A DNA stretch of 45,355 nt. It comes from Lingula anatina (taxonomy: Eukaryota; Brachiopoda; Lingulata; Lingulida; Lingulidae). How positions within the stretch are numbered: the stretch's first letter is position 1; each line of letters opens with the position of its first letter. Location of the stretch: contig NW_019776031.1 of assembly GCF_001039355.2 (NCBI RefSeq), positions 7,959 through 53,313 of the forward strand, given 5' to 3'. Position numbers and translations under genes: made by a program. The notes under the pieces were generated by a model. The model was not told the DNA's origin, did not search any database, and saw only the letters and a program-made list of their open reading frames with translations. Positions 24,560-36,903 of this stretch are shown here, in pieces.

Positions 24560-24716
24560 TCACCATTTTCACACCATTTTAACAGATACTCCTCACTGGA
24601 TTTTCTTCACACCTCCTAGATGAATCCCACTACACCTCCGTAAAGGTTTCCTATATACCACTTCCACAGGCAATTACAAACAATTCCACCATTTCCACGC
24701 CATTTTTACAGATTTA
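24560..24716. repeat. Short direct repeat
   Basis: CACCATTTTCACACCATTTT leading to ACAGAT near 24560-24590 recurs as CACCATTTCCACGCCATTTT leading to ACAGAT near 24688-24716. Probably a degraded duplication. Confidence 0.5.
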
Positions 24717-25096
24717 ACTCTTGTAATTTGCTCCACAACTTGATAAATCCCACGTTAACACTTCCAATATTCTGTTTCCCCTCATGCTTACAGTTTTCCC
24801 CACTTTGCTACCGATAAACCTCTCAGTATCATGGTGCTAATATTGGGATGGCAAGTTTTGATAGATCATTTTTAAGGAGAAATGTTATAATTTGAAGAGC
24901 GGATGAAAGGAAGCCTTTTTAGAATGGATTGGTTAAGAAGTTGAGATAATGAGTGAAAATTTGAAGCTAAAAGAGGATGTACTACAAATTTTATTATTAT
25001 TATTTGATTAATTAAATAATTTTTTTTTTGATTATCTAAATTATTTTCACACAGTTTACTATTTAAATGATCAGAATCCTCCGAACAAGAGCCCTG

Positions 25097-25200
25097 TGTT
25101 CAGACAGAGACTTCTCTAGATTGGCAATTGGTCAAACTAATGTTCAGATAGCCACATGACTGAGAATTGTTACGGTCCCAAACTGGTCCCTGTCTGAACC
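25097..25200. mobile_element. Possible short inverted-repeat element
   Basis: GTTCAGACAGAGAC at the left pairs with GTCCCTGTCTGAAC at the right, enclosing about 100 bp. A small MITE is plausible. No relative or target duplication was found. Confidence 0.45.
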
Positions 25201-25229
25201 CACCCACAAGCAATCAGTGAGAAATGCGA

Positions 25230-25570
25230 GTCTTTTATCGAGATCTTCACATTATCCATGTCAGGCAGACGACATTGCAGATGTTGAAGTTCTATCATGC
25301 CATCTTAATAGCGTAATGTTCCAGTCAGCACTCGACCATTTTCCGCCTCATTACTCTGCTCAGTCAAGGATGAGATGAAATGGTAATGATGGAACATTGT
25401 TTCCTGGTATCATCTTTTTCAATATCATCACTCAATAAATCTGAGTCCATAAAGCTAGTGTTAATTCATCTCCGCAGATATTAATGTACATATGGGACTT
25501 GACGGGATCTTTTTCAATATTGCGTCCTATAAACTAAGTCTTATTTTATTTTCAAGAGACATTAACGAGT
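25230..25570. promoter_or_regulatory. Candidate conserved noncoding block 2
   Basis: A repeat-free block with balanced composition and recurring ATCTTTTTCAATAT (near 25409 and 25508), plus TAAT-type cores. It looks unlike the simple AT-rich intron around it. This is a guess to be tested by alignment. Confidence 0.2.
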
Positions 25571-26705
25571 ATCTTAAGGGAATGAATGAGATTATTAAGG
25601 AAAAAAGGATTAAACACCTGCAGAAATAATAGATAAAAGACTTACGGAATTTAAAGAGAGAAGACCTGTAGAATTAATGTGAAAAGAACTGTTGGAATTG
25701 GGATAAAGGCTCAAAGGAATAAGGCATAAAAGAACTGCATGAATAAAAAATAAAAGACCATTAGAATTTAATATAAATAATTTTGATTTAGCAGGTGTGC
25801 TTTAAGTATAATTACAATTATAACAATTATGCTTTCAGCAGAGGTAACTAAGGTTGGGGACTAACTGCACTCTTTATAGGTTAATTATATAGACAAAATT
25901 ACTGATAAAACCTGGTGAAGGCATCTTGTGAGAGAAAATCTAAATATTTTGCACCTGATTTTATTTATTTTCAATAAGAAATATGTATTGAGTACTGCAT
26001 GGGTATTTGTTTAGCAAAATATCTGGTGAGAGAAATCTAGAGTGATTAAAAAACCCTTAAAGTTGTTGTTTTATGTGCACTTAAATGGAAAAAGAATTTG
26101 AAAAAAAAAACCCCAAAATTTAACTACTATGCTTTTTAAACATCATTTGTTAAAAAAAAAAAAAAAACAAGACAAATTTTATCTACTGGCACTGTTTAAA
26201 GGTAGCCAAAGCTCTTAAACCAATTCACCAGTTGCGTCTGGCCATACTTTCCTTTTTTAAAGATGTTTATTATAAAAGGGCAAGTGTAAAGATGTATAAA
26301 CCCTTTGTATGGTATCATTGCTCATTTTGGGTCACTCGCCCCTTTTTTCTAGCATCCTCCTGGGAAGTTGATATGAACAGAATATGATGTTTTAAAAATT
26401 GACTGTTGACTTACATATGCAGTTTGCATTGCCTATAACAGCCATGCACAAACAAGACCCTAGCCTATGACTTAACATCTGTGAATTTGAAAGTCTTGGT
26501 TTTGTTTAACTACAAAGAATCATGGTAATTTTACACTTACACGCACACATTCACACACACTGTACCTTTGCTGTTGCCTCTTGTTCTGTATGGTGTGAAC
26601 AAAAGTCCTTTAAATGTCAGCTGCATTTGGCTAGCTTTTATTTATAGTGCAATGTTATAAATAACTGAAAAAAAAATACCTTGTTAAATATGTATTAGCA
26701 AAGAA
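25571..26705. other. Intronic stretch, nothing recognised
   Basis: Very AT-rich with A-runs near 26100 and 26150-26167. Confidence 0.5.
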
Positions 26706-26967
26706 GGGCTCGCTCCCACTGAAACTGTCTGTCTACATAGATTGATCCAACTCTACAGAAACCTTTGCCCAGTGCTGTCAGTTAAACGGATTATTTAGAG
26801 CATGTCTCTTCCTTCAGTTGAGTAAAATACAGAGAAGTTGGTGATTATACAACTGTGTTAAAAACAAGAGGAACTGTGTAAATCTGTTAAACTGGTTGCA
26901 TTCAGCGTGAGTCCCCACAGAATTGGAGCAATCTAAATAGGCCGATATTTTCAATTGGAATGAGCTC
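26706..26967. mobile_element. Inverted-repeat MITE, family C copy 2 (262 bp)
   Basis: The left arm begins GGGCTCGCTCCCACTGAAA. The right arm, on the minus strand, begins GAGCTCATTCCAATTGAAA and continues with ATCCAACTCT- and GGGGACTC-type sequence shared with the copy at 4560. Flanks are GAA and TAA, a decayed 3-bp duplication at best. Confidence 0.72.
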
Positions 26968-28267
26968 TAACATTAAGTTGTATTTAATTTAGCTGGCGTG
27001 TGGTATAATGGCATTTTCTACTGCAGTCTTTATGCAGGTGCCCTTTAGTTTCACTGACTGGAAGAATACCAGTAACTGCATATCCTGTTAAAAGTACAAA
27101 CATTAGACAATACATTTAAAATGACTCAGAGACTAGACTGAGGAGGTTTAACTCCTCCAGGACTTCATTAGTTGGGTTGAAACTCTACAGTGCCATCCCA
27201 TGGTACATACATGCATCTCTTGTTTTTATTATTATTATTGTTGTTTTTTCTTATTTTGTAATTATTTACAGAACAAAATGATATGACTTTAAAAAAAATT
27301 ATTTAAGCAAAGAACATCTCACAGAGAAAAGCATACCTCTGAGATTCTTTATATATTTTTTATCATAGGCTTTTGCTCTGTACATGTTTTAAGTTCACCA
27401 CATCATCAAAGTAACATTTTGTAGTGCTGCATAATGCTAATATTTCCCTCTTATTTTAAGCACTGCTCTATTTTTTCCCTTTTTTATCTGCTGTGCTCCA
27501 CGAAGCATCACAAGTTATTTAGCACTAACGGACAAGAGAGATGTTTAACTCCCACATGCATTCCGTGCATTAAAAACCATCAGTTTTGATGGAATGTGCC
27601 ATACTAGGATGCGTGGCATAACATGGAATGTGTGTGTGTGCGTGTATTTGCACGTGTGTGTGCGTGAGAGCTCGAGAGAGTGAAAGAAATGCCTAATGAT
27701 AGTTTCTTCATATTTCAACTGAAAATTTTGGTTCAGTTTTTCATTCAGATTTGTTTAATGATTAAGGATCAAATTAATGATATTAAATGATGGAATATTG
27801 TACACATCATTATTTATTTATTTGTTTGTCTTGAGGATTCAGTTTCAACCCAAACTATAAGTTTGAAATCCTTCAGATAACTGGATGACATTGTTATATG
27901 ATGTAGATGGTAAACAGCATCATGTATTATCAACAAAAATACTCTACAATTCCTGCCACAGTATCTATTCCTGTTCTGTATAAAAGCTGTAAGTTTCTGT
28001 GTAATTCCTATGCTTTTGACTGCAGACCACAAAATTCTACACATTAATGCATAAAAATTGGCAACTTTCAAAGATTGACCAGGCAGTAGGAACTGAACCG
28101 TGAACTGAATAATTGAACTTCTTTTTTTCCCAATACAATGTGATTGAGTTGTCCCACTCAATAAATGTCTTTATTTGCTCCTCAGTAATGCATTCGGCTT
28201 TTCTGCATGAAAATTTCAATTGCTGTTAATATACTGACACCTACACATACATAAGAGTCATTTTAAG

Positions 28268-28270
<3 letters not shown>
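26968..28270. other. Intronic stretch with two overlapping minus-strand frames
   Basis: Mostly AT-rich. At 27814-28219 two minus-strand frames of 115 and 60 codons overlap. The second reads MKFSCRKAECITEEQIKTFI near its start. No family recognised. It may be chance or a frameshifted remnant. Confidence 0.35.
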
Positions 28271-28305
<35 letters not shown>

Positions 28306-28347
28306 TTATTAGAGAGAGAGAAGGATAGAGAGAGAGAGAGAAAGAGA
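28271..28347. repeat. (GA)n microsatellite, interrupted
   Basis: Three GA blocks separated by short unique sequence. Confidence 0.93.
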
Positions 28348-28365
28348 GTTAAATTCAAAACCAAG

Positions 28366-28366
<1 letters not shown>

Positions 28367-28412
<46 letters not shown>
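28367..28412. repeat. (TA)n microsatellite
   Basis: About 22 TA units. Produces an artificial Tyr-Ile repeat frame that continues to 28646. Confidence 0.95.
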
Positions 28413-28420
<8 letters not shown>

Positions 28421-30083
28421 TATCTTGATAACACATACTGGTAGTTCTTACCTTGATCTCTGCTGCCACTTTATTTGTTTCAGACAAATGGGTCAGGAAA
28501 CAGATAGCTTTCCCAACTTAAAAGGCCGTATTTTACCACCAGATAATGCAATAATGGCAGGAACAGTGGAGCAAAGCAAGAAGCCATCTATGATCATTAT
28601 ACCATTGTTTTATTTTCAGCTCATTTCCTCCCAAACTTTATTCTGATCCCATGGTTATAAGTATGCTGCCTAAGTGGATATTGATATTGTAGATGGGTGC
28701 ATTTATTTCTGTTTGCTTTTTTGTGCTTTATCATTGCATGTTTTAGGAGATAGATATTAATTGATTTAGATGCCAATTTGAATTATATTTCCAAATTAGC
28801 TGGCTAGGGAAAGCTTACATTGAGAAGCAATAATCAGATCTTTTAACCAATATTGTTAAGTCAACTTTATATAGTTGTCTATCCAACTTTAGCAGTCTTA
28901 TAGCTTAAGTCTAAAATCTTTGTGAAACGACAAAACGTAGAAACTGTTTATTTGACATAATGACCACTGTGACATATGCCCTGAGATAAATAACGTAAGG
29001 TGATGGCCCAGTAAATAGATGTCATCCTAGTTGCTTGAAGCATGGAAATATCTTCAGAAGAATAAATTGAATAGGGGCTAAATGATTCAGGGATGAGATT
29101 TTTCTGACTGTAGGTGGACTTTCTACTTTTTTGGAGACAAAAATATCATTGGCCTATGCAGCCCCCTGGATCCCATGCCATGTTTTCTGACTTTTTCACT
29201 AAATGGCAGTCTTACACCTGATTTTCAGAAAAAAATGACTAATTTCAAAGAGGCTGTTATAAATAAAGATCATGGAAAGCTTCTGTCAGTAAACTAAAGT
29301 ATGTTATGTTATCTGCAAAATTTATGATTTTCCAAGTTGAAATGATCAAGCCATTACTATATATGTCAGTCGTAAGATAAAAAAGACCTGTTAGATACTT
29401 AATGGTCATATATACTGTGTGTTTGTGTTTGTCATGATTTTCAAGAAATCAAAGTGAAGATAAACCATACAGCTATAGCTTAGTCGATCATAACTACTTA
29501 CAAACATCAAATGCCTTACTGGGTACAATTTTCCCACCTATATTTTATTTTTCTCTTCTACTCCAATAGGTATTAACCAAACTAAATTTTCAGATTTGTT
29601 TTGTTATTTTTTTATAGATGTCACTAACAAATCAATATTTTGGAAATAATTTTGTTCAGAAGTAAAAGTGAATACATATGCACAGATTCATGTTGTATGT
29701 GAACTGAGCAGAACAAAACTGCCTCTTTTTTTTCAAAGGAGCCAGTATTTTGAAGGTTTTCTTATCCCAGGAACCTGACTCTAAGTTTTCACATTTCTAT
29801 GGACTCGAGATCGTTTGAAGAAAATCGGCAGCAAGGTTTTCTCAGGAATGATTTTTCCACCTCCTCATACTTTCAAATTAAAAAAGTATGTGTGTCAGGT
29901 ACTTGAAAATACTTTTCTCAACTGATACATGTTTAGTTTCAAGGAGACCAGGAGGTATGTTCCTTGGTGAGGCACCTTGCATCATAAATCTCAGCAAGTT
30001 GTGAAGTGTCTTTTTTTTATGAATTGATTACCAGAGATGAAGTTTTCTTGTTGAATTAGTTTTTAAATAAATGCTTGATTTTT
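28413..30083. other. Intronic stretch, nothing recognised
   Basis: A frame after TTTGTTTCAG near 28482 reads QMGQETDSFPNLKGRILPPD and on for about 50 codons. No splice donor or known family supports it. Confidence 0.45.
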
Positions 30084-30247
30084 AGGTACAGGGTTTTGGG
30101 GAGGAGGGGGGTTCAAATGAACCACCCTTTAAACTGTTCAAAAATCCTTAGAAACATTTTTTTTTTTTTTTTGACATTATGATAAAAACATCCACTTTTT
30201 TTTTAAAAGAAGAACCCCCTTTGAAATTGTTGGTACAGTTAGGCCTG
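30084..30247. mobile_element. Family D element, copy 3 (~164 bp)
   Basis: A G-run followed by TTCAAATGAACCACCCTTT on the left, and ATCCACTTTTTTTT, AGAACCCCCTTTGAAATTG and a TTAGGCCTG end on the right, resemble the copy at 11900. The left terminus has diverged. Confidence 0.65.
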
Positions 30248-31619
30248 AATATCTTTGAACATTTCAAGATCTAGCTGTGATTCCTTTTGTTGTAGGTTTT
30301 CTGCCAAGGAAGGTTTGAAAATGTATGAAACTTCTTAATTGTATGTTATCTGTCTGTCGACAGTCGTACAGCACATACATAAGCATGAAAGTAAAGGAAA
30401 TTCATTGTGCATAGTGTTAAACTATAATACACAATAATTGTGGTGTTCTAGTAATCAAGTTCCTCTTAGCTTGTTGACTATTGTTTATTTGTATACATTG
30501 TATCAATTTGTGAGGTAACAATATCGTTATTATCTCTACTGCGTGTTCCAGAGTTCAAATGCAGTGAAACTGAATATATCTAGCAACAGACAACTTTTGT
30601 GCTCCAAAACTTTCCCAATCAATAACTTCTGTATCAGTACTCCACACAATCTTCCAATCCCCAAGATATGACAGAAATACCATCGTGTTTCTTTGATAGA
30701 GTGGACATAAAGGTGTCAGATGACGGTCAAAAATTACTTCTTATTTGTACTATTGTGATACAGTGCCAGCTGGAACCATTTTGAAGTTCTGTCTGTTGAT
30801 GGCCGTGCCCTGTACCAGTAATATGTCTATCAACCAGACATATGTCGTTTTCTGTACTTTGACACGTATCCCCAATAAACCTTTGAGTATGGTCATGCAT
30901 AAGTCTAAGTACATCGTTCTGGGTAATGGTACTTTAAAGAAATATCTTATACATTGACCTGTTTACAATATTTAAATAAGTGGCATCACCTAGGAGAGAA
31001 ATGTGATGATGTCTCTATTTTGCAATCGTTATGTGTGTTTTGGCAAAGTTACTCATCTACAATATATATGCAAGTCTGTTGAATACTATAACACTTTAAA
31101 GTTTCAATAAATGCATGAGCCTGATTCAGTTTTTGTGTATGTTTATAGGTATAGGACATTAATATGCAGAAATCAACCCAGATAAAAAGAAGATAACAAC
31201 ATGATACTGGTTCTATAATTTGCAATTTTTATCCGATTCTATTCTACCATTAAAAAACTTGAGTGAATATATGTCTTTTAATGTTCTGTATCATCTGTAC
31301 TGTAACATTAAATCATATTTTTATTATAGCAACTGATATAGCTGATATTCTTTGAGTTGGATTGTACTGGAAGCTAGGAGCCCTTTTTTCTTTTGTTTTT
31401 TTCTTTTTTTGAAATCACTCCTGGGACAGCTGTACATATTAGTGTACCCAGCATGATCAGGAAATCACCAACTATTAGGAAACCACTCACAACCTTCTTA
31501 AACTCTTCATAAAACTTAATCCATCCAGGTTTGAAAGGATTTGAAGTATTTATATTCAGTTTAATTGACATAAGTCAATTGATTTGGCCTTTTATCTGTC
31601 ATTTATAACAGTATCAATT
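30248..31619. other. Intronic stretch, nothing recognised
   Basis: Two short frames (30745-30957 plus strand, 31374-31571 minus strand) without recognisable similarity. Confidence 0.5.
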
Positions 31620-32480
31620 GAAATGCACTTCTTACCTGTGTTGAGAAAGCAGTATCTTTTCCTCTCCAGCCGAGAAAACTCTTGTGGCTTTCAGATAAAC
31701 AACAATCATGAAATGCCCCGCTTAAGTAAAACCTGCAGAATCTGATGGAAATTGGCTCATAATTACATACGGCTCGCGGTTCTCATTTCACGTTGACAGC
31801 AAAATTGATGTCCAATGTTATGATATCTGTGGAGGCGGCACTGCCACACTGCACTACGGCTATTCTCCCCGCTTTGATTATTTATTTATTTATAAGTGTA
31901 CTAAAGTAAATGCTAACTTTAACTGTAAACTTGCGGTTATGTTCTTGTGCCTGAAACACTTCCAGTTTGGAACACTCGCAGGCCCAGTGCTGATGAAGAG
32001 ATGAAAATGAGCTTTTGAAGCAATCTCTTTTCATTTCATCCCTTGATTCCTACAAGTTCTATTCAGCTTATTGATTTTACTCTCAGCTGCTGGCCAGCGG
32101 CAAGAGAGAACTAGAGAGAGAGAAAAAATCTAAACGAGATGGGTAAAAGCCCACATTTGTTCTCACCTGATGGATAGGCATTGAAGCATTAATAAAAGGC
32201 AAATTAATTACAAATGGCTTATTCTTTCCACTACAGAAATCATAATGACACCGTATTCTTGTGTCTTGAATCAAAGCATTCAGGCTGTTGTAATCTAATC
32301 GTGACAGAAGTTAACAATATTGATATCAGACGCGAGGAATGCGCCTCAATACTATGGAGGAATTAATTTTCAATCATTAATCTCAATCTACGCAAGTTCT
32401 TGCGACAGAGGTGAGGAGTCCAAGATTAAGATTTATGATCATTGATCTGTCTTCTATATCAGATACTTTGAAGGCTTCTT
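31620..32480. promoter_or_regulatory. Candidate conserved noncoding block 3
   Basis: A repeat-poor stretch with GC-balanced segments (for example around 31765-31880 and 32320-32420) and dense homeodomain-like motifs such as ATTAATTTTCAATCATTAAT near 32363. It sits well apart from any exon. Regulatory function is inferred from texture only. Confidence 0.25.
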
Positions 32481-33725
32481 TTCCCCTCTCTTTCTCTTTC
32501 TTGGATTGTCATTTTCTTAATTATAAATTTGCACAGTGGATCAGGATATTAATTAGGTAGACACATATAGCTGATATATTGATAGGTCTTTGGTTTTTCT
32601 TAATGAAATGTTCTGTCTATTTATAACTTTTTGATATGCGATGGGAAAAGAATTATTGAATGATTAAGAACTGATTAAGCTTACATTTAAAGCCTGGGTG
32701 CCATGAGTTGCCCAATGTTACGAATAGTTATGCAGACTGCATCATGATAAAACCTTTGCCTTCTTGGCTTATAATTCTGTTAATGAGAGGCATGAAGTTG
32801 AATTATTATTTAGTATCTTTAAAGCATGCTATTTTATTGTTGTACAAATAAGAGTGAAAAACAATCTTTATTTTATTTATTCTCCTGTTAATTAAAGATG
32901 GCTGCATTTTTCTTCTTCGCAGGTCTAAATTTGAAAAAAAAAAAACTTTTGTAAAAATTATGGTATTCCCAACACTGTGGACATACTTAACCTACAGGAA
33001 CATTTTGCAGAAGTAGAATATCATCACAGTTAAATGTAAAATTATTCAGTTCAATTCTCATATTATTTTTTTTTTATCTTGGACACAAAACTTGGAGGTC
33101 TTGACATATTTGATACTGGTAGACATGACTTATAAAATCTCAGCACAAGCCATTCATCTTAGGAGACTTGACTTACAGTGTATTTATAATATATAATGTA
33201 TAGGAATCATTACTTTTTTTATCCCACCAGTTACTCTTGTAATGTGTGTGGTATATAAAAATTCCCAAGTACTTGGTTTCTTTGCCAAGCTCCCAGTGAT
33301 CTCAAGCTGGGTGTGCAGAGGTGGGCTAGAGATAAGATCAGATCGGATTTTGTTTTTGCTATAAGAACAAGTCAGGTCTCATATAATGATATCGTTCCTT
33401 AGCCGGAAAAACACCCTGTGTGTGTCAGAATCACTGACTGTGCCATGAATTCTTTCTCCTAGTTAATTCAGACACAGATGACTTAGTACCGAAAATTGGA
33501 TAAACTTGTGTCAGTAGGTGAAAGATTGATAAACTAAGCAGGGATTTTCTATGGCTACGTTGCAAATAGGTACCTCCTGTGTCATCTAAGGAGACTTCTG
33601 ACGAGGAAATTTTATCCTAACTTCTATCTAATATAGCCTGGCTTTGTCTTATCTTGTGTCTCAATTTGCCCCTGCAGATACTTTCTAGACCTTTCCATCT
33701 CTGATAAGATGTAACAAGTTGGACT
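32481..33725. other. Intronic stretch, nothing recognised
   Basis: AT-rich with T- and A-runs near 32936 and 33067. Confidence 0.5.
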
Positions 33726-34394
33726 GCCTGTCAATCACATTTTGACACCGCACACACAAAAATTCATTCAGCAGTCTGGCAGGTTCTTCTGCCTGTCATT
33801 GTTATTTTTATACCTCCCGATTACCAAGACACATATAGGACATTTTGCCTATCTATGAAATTTTGATACTGCCCACATTTCAAGACATATTGGTCATTCT
33901 GACAAGATCCACTGTCAATCAAATTGTGACACCACCCACATACCAAGACTTATTGGTCAGTCTGACAAGCTCCACTGTCAATCAAATTGTGATGCCACCC
34001 ATATACCAAGACATATTGGTCAGTCTGACAAGATCCACTGTCAATCAAATCATGACACCACCCACATACCAAGACATATTGGGGCATTGGTCATTCTGAC
34101 AAGATCCACTGTCAATCAAATCATGACACCACCCACATACCAAGACATATTGGTCAGTCTGACAAGATCCACTGTCAATCAAATTGTGACACCACCCTCA
34201 TACCAAGACATATTGGGGTATTGGTCATTCTGACAAGATCCACTGTCAATCAAATCATGACACCATCCACATACCAAGACATATTGGTCAGTCTGACAAG
34301 ATCCACTGTCAATCAAATCGTGACACCACCCACATACCAAGACATATTGGGGTATTGGTCCACCATATGCCAATCACATTTTGATACAGCCCAC
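33726..34394. repeat. Minisatellite with alternating 63- and 71-bp spacing
   Basis: Seven well-kept units share CCACTGTCAATCAAAT, ACACCACCCACATACCAAGA and TTGGTCA-TCTGACAAG, with degenerate units on both sides. ACTGTCAATC recurs at 33911, 33974, 34037, 34108, 34171, 34242 and 34305, giving gaps of 63, 63, 71, 63, 71, 63. The longer unit carries an 8-bp insert (GGGGCATTGG or GGGGTATTGG in place of GG). The 63-bp period equals 21 codons, which explains open frames on both strands. Confidence 0.97.
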
Positions 34395-34804
34395 GATAAA
34401 AGTCACAATGGATGATCTGAACTGTCAGTTAAATCATATAGATATCTGAAATTAGTCATATTGCAAGAAATTTAACTTTAGCGCTGATTGATATTTGTTA
34501 GTACTAAAGTGAAATAGGATTAAAGTCTGAGTAAATTTTTTTTTTTACATCTATGTATAAGCAAAAGCAGGATTTACACCATTGCATATATACACACTCA
34601 TTACAAATGAATGTAGGTTTTAGAACACCTGGGTCACATTAACCATTAGATACACCACTCATCAGCAAGGTGCATTCTGTTTGAGTCCCAGCACATATAA
34701 ATATAATATGGAAGTTAAAAGTGGACACTGACATTATGCATATAACCCATATCAGCAAGTGCTGTAGTTTGTCTCCTAAACAGTTTAATTTATTCAGATG
34801 CAAG

Positions 34805-34806
<2 letters not shown>
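34395..34806. other. Intronic stretch, nothing recognised
   Basis: AT-rich, no motif of note. Confidence 0.5.

Positions 34807-34866
<60 letters not shown>
34807..34866. repeat. (TA)n microsatellite
   Basis: About 30 uninterrupted TA units. Confidence 0.97.
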
Positions 34867-34870
<4 letters not shown>

Positions 34871-35757
34871 CAGAACATTGGGAAATGTTTTATTTAATTA
34901 GCTCTGTTGGAATAGAGGGTTTATTTGATTAGAAAATTACAATGTTTTTTGGATTTATCACCTGGAGACCTTTCCTTTTTTCCTCAAAAAAAATTAAAAT
35001 TGTTAAGGGTAAACTACTGAAATCATTTAGCTGACTAAATAAGGCAGACTTAATTTGCCATATTGTATTGGTGTTAGAGCTTTTAAGAATGATTGGTCCT
35101 CTGTCAATGTAGTTGACATACCTAAATGGGCCTCTGTCAGCCATGAGAGTAAAAATCTTTGTCAAGACAATCTCAATTTGTCAGGGAGCAAAGCTTGAAA
35201 GAGAAAAAAAGGGGGCTTGGCAGCCAATAAGATACTTTTTCATAAAACAGTGTAGTTGTCTAAGGCTTAGTAGGAGAGCAATTTAAGCCCCCAAAAAGAT
35301 GGACTTAATTTTATTTAGATTCTTTATTTGTTCTCTGGTTCAGTTCTTGGAGACTCAGGGTAGGATAAAATCTACCTTAGACCTAAGGATTTGAAGTGAT
35401 TCCAACTAAATAACTGATTTGTGAAGTTGTAATTTCTCCTGAGAATGTATTTAATTTACTTTGCTCTGCATTGAGATACTGGTAATTAAACAGGATGTTT
35501 TTCCAAGAATCATTGGCAATGGAACAGTTGAGAGTTACATGTAATAATCTCCTGTTTGTGTTTGTTTCTAAAATGATGTGTGGGTTTTGCCTCTGACGTC
35601 TTGCTATGATATCACCTCGTAATTAGCCTTGCCAAAGTTTTACCAGAAATTGCCATTTTCTTCATTCAGTTTTTCCATATTTATTTTTGCTTTTTTGTTG
35701 TATTTCATCAAAATTTGTCCAAAAAGAGTATTTCTAGCCAGAGATCCCCCCTGCTGC
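34867..35757. other. Intronic stretch, nothing recognised
   Basis: AT-rich. A minus-strand frame at 34929-35165 has no recognisable similarity. Confidence 0.5.
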
Positions 35758-35998
35758 TATATATATACTGACAGTCAATGAAAATGCATCATTTATTTAT
35801 CAAATAATATTTTAAGTTCCTTTGGAACATTAAGAAATAAGTTTTCGTGTGAAATATGACCCATTATTCAGTCAAACAAGGTGACTCTCTTATGACCAAA
35901 AGTGCATTTATACTCGTTTATATGGTTGGAATCGATTCTCGGTAAAAAGTACAAGAAAGTTTACTGATGTGTTTTCATTGACTGTCAGTATATATATG
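35758..35998. mobile_element. 241 bp inverted-repeat MITE
   Basis: The left arm TATATATACTGACAGTCAAT continues to GAAAATGCATC. The right arm, on the minus strand, has the same sequence to GAAAACACATC. About 30 bp of near-perfect inverted repeat results. TA repeats at both ends would fit a TA target site of the Tc1/mariner type, but they also hide the exact border. Confidence 0.82.
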
Positions 35999-36883
35999 CC
36001 AGTATGAATGTAACTTTAAATTAAATTTTTATCACATCCAAGTGTTGTTAATAAAATATAGATAAAGATCAGTGTAGATAAATGAAGATCGGTGAACAAC
36101 CTCCAGTTTCTGCAAGGCCTTGTTTGGTACTGTTCCATTGCCAATATTAAAGTACAGAAAAAAGCCAAAGCAAGAATCCCATTTGGCTTCCATCACCAAA
36201 TCAAGTGGAGTGTGAAAAGCTTTGATGTAGATTGAGGACACTCTCCGGAAGTCTTCTGGATCTGCTTCAACAAATCTGAAAGATCTTTTTTTATAAATTT
36301 TTAGGCTTATTAGTCAAGACTTGCTCACTCAGTTTATTTCTTGGTTTTTGGTTGGTTTTTAGTTTCCACCAAATGGTATCTGGGAATGCAGACTCTAGGG
36401 CCTACCTGCGGCCATCAATATCAAATTCTGAGGTAGTTTTTTTTTTTTTTGAGTGGATCTTTTTTGACCAAAAGTTTGGGCTCTCCCCAAAGTCCCCTGC
36501 CTTCTTGACCAACTTTTGCTGCAAATTCAATCTGCCATGACCTTGGACATTCAGTCCATCCATTTTTTGTTTTGATTTGAGGATATTTTGGAGTTTTAGA
36601 TTGGATTCCTCCCCACACAAATTAGATTAACAATAAATAACCCACAATTCACAAATAAAGACCTACAATTCACCAAGAAAGAGATAACTTGAGTATCTAT
36701 TATCTCAGAAAAATCATATGGAGGCATGACTTTATCGACCAAGCGATGAGTCGGGTCACTTGGGGTCGTAACCCAAACCTTCCCCCCCAGGGCACAAGAA
36801 GGGGATAACATATTGTGTGATCAATGCAAGTGACAGTGTCATTTCTCAAAATTGAACTCCCAATTTGTCTCCGTATATTTCAA
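35999..36883. other. Intronic stretch with minus-strand short frames
   Basis: Minus-strand frames of 65-72 codons between 36402 and 36811 include VTTPSDPTHRLVDKVMPPYD, which reads like real protein but matches nothing I know. A decayed retroelement or processed gene fragment is possible. Confidence 0.35.
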
Positions 36884-36903
36884 AGGTCAAGGGTCAAAGG
36901 TCA
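36884..36903 (+). promoter_or_regulatory. Triple nuclear-receptor half-site with 1-bp spacers (DR1-DR1)
   Basis: AGGTCA, A, GGGTCA, A, AGGTCA in direct orientation. Two overlapping DR1 sites of the kind bound by HNF4, COUP-TF and RXR heterodimers. A further single half-site in the opposite direction lies at 37143-37148. No promoter is known nearby, so any role would be as an enhancer. Confidence 0.45.

Noticed and set aside
28368-28646. 92-codon plus-strand frame
   Set aside because: Its start is the (TA)n tract; the rest has one acceptor-like site but no donor or known family.
33845-34415. Several repeated open frames on both strands
   Set aside because: The 63-bp repeat is a multiple of three and free of stops in more than one frame, so frames stay open without selection.
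34639-34878. 79-codon minus-strand frame with Tyr-Ile repeats
   Set aside because: A product of the (TA)n microsatellite.
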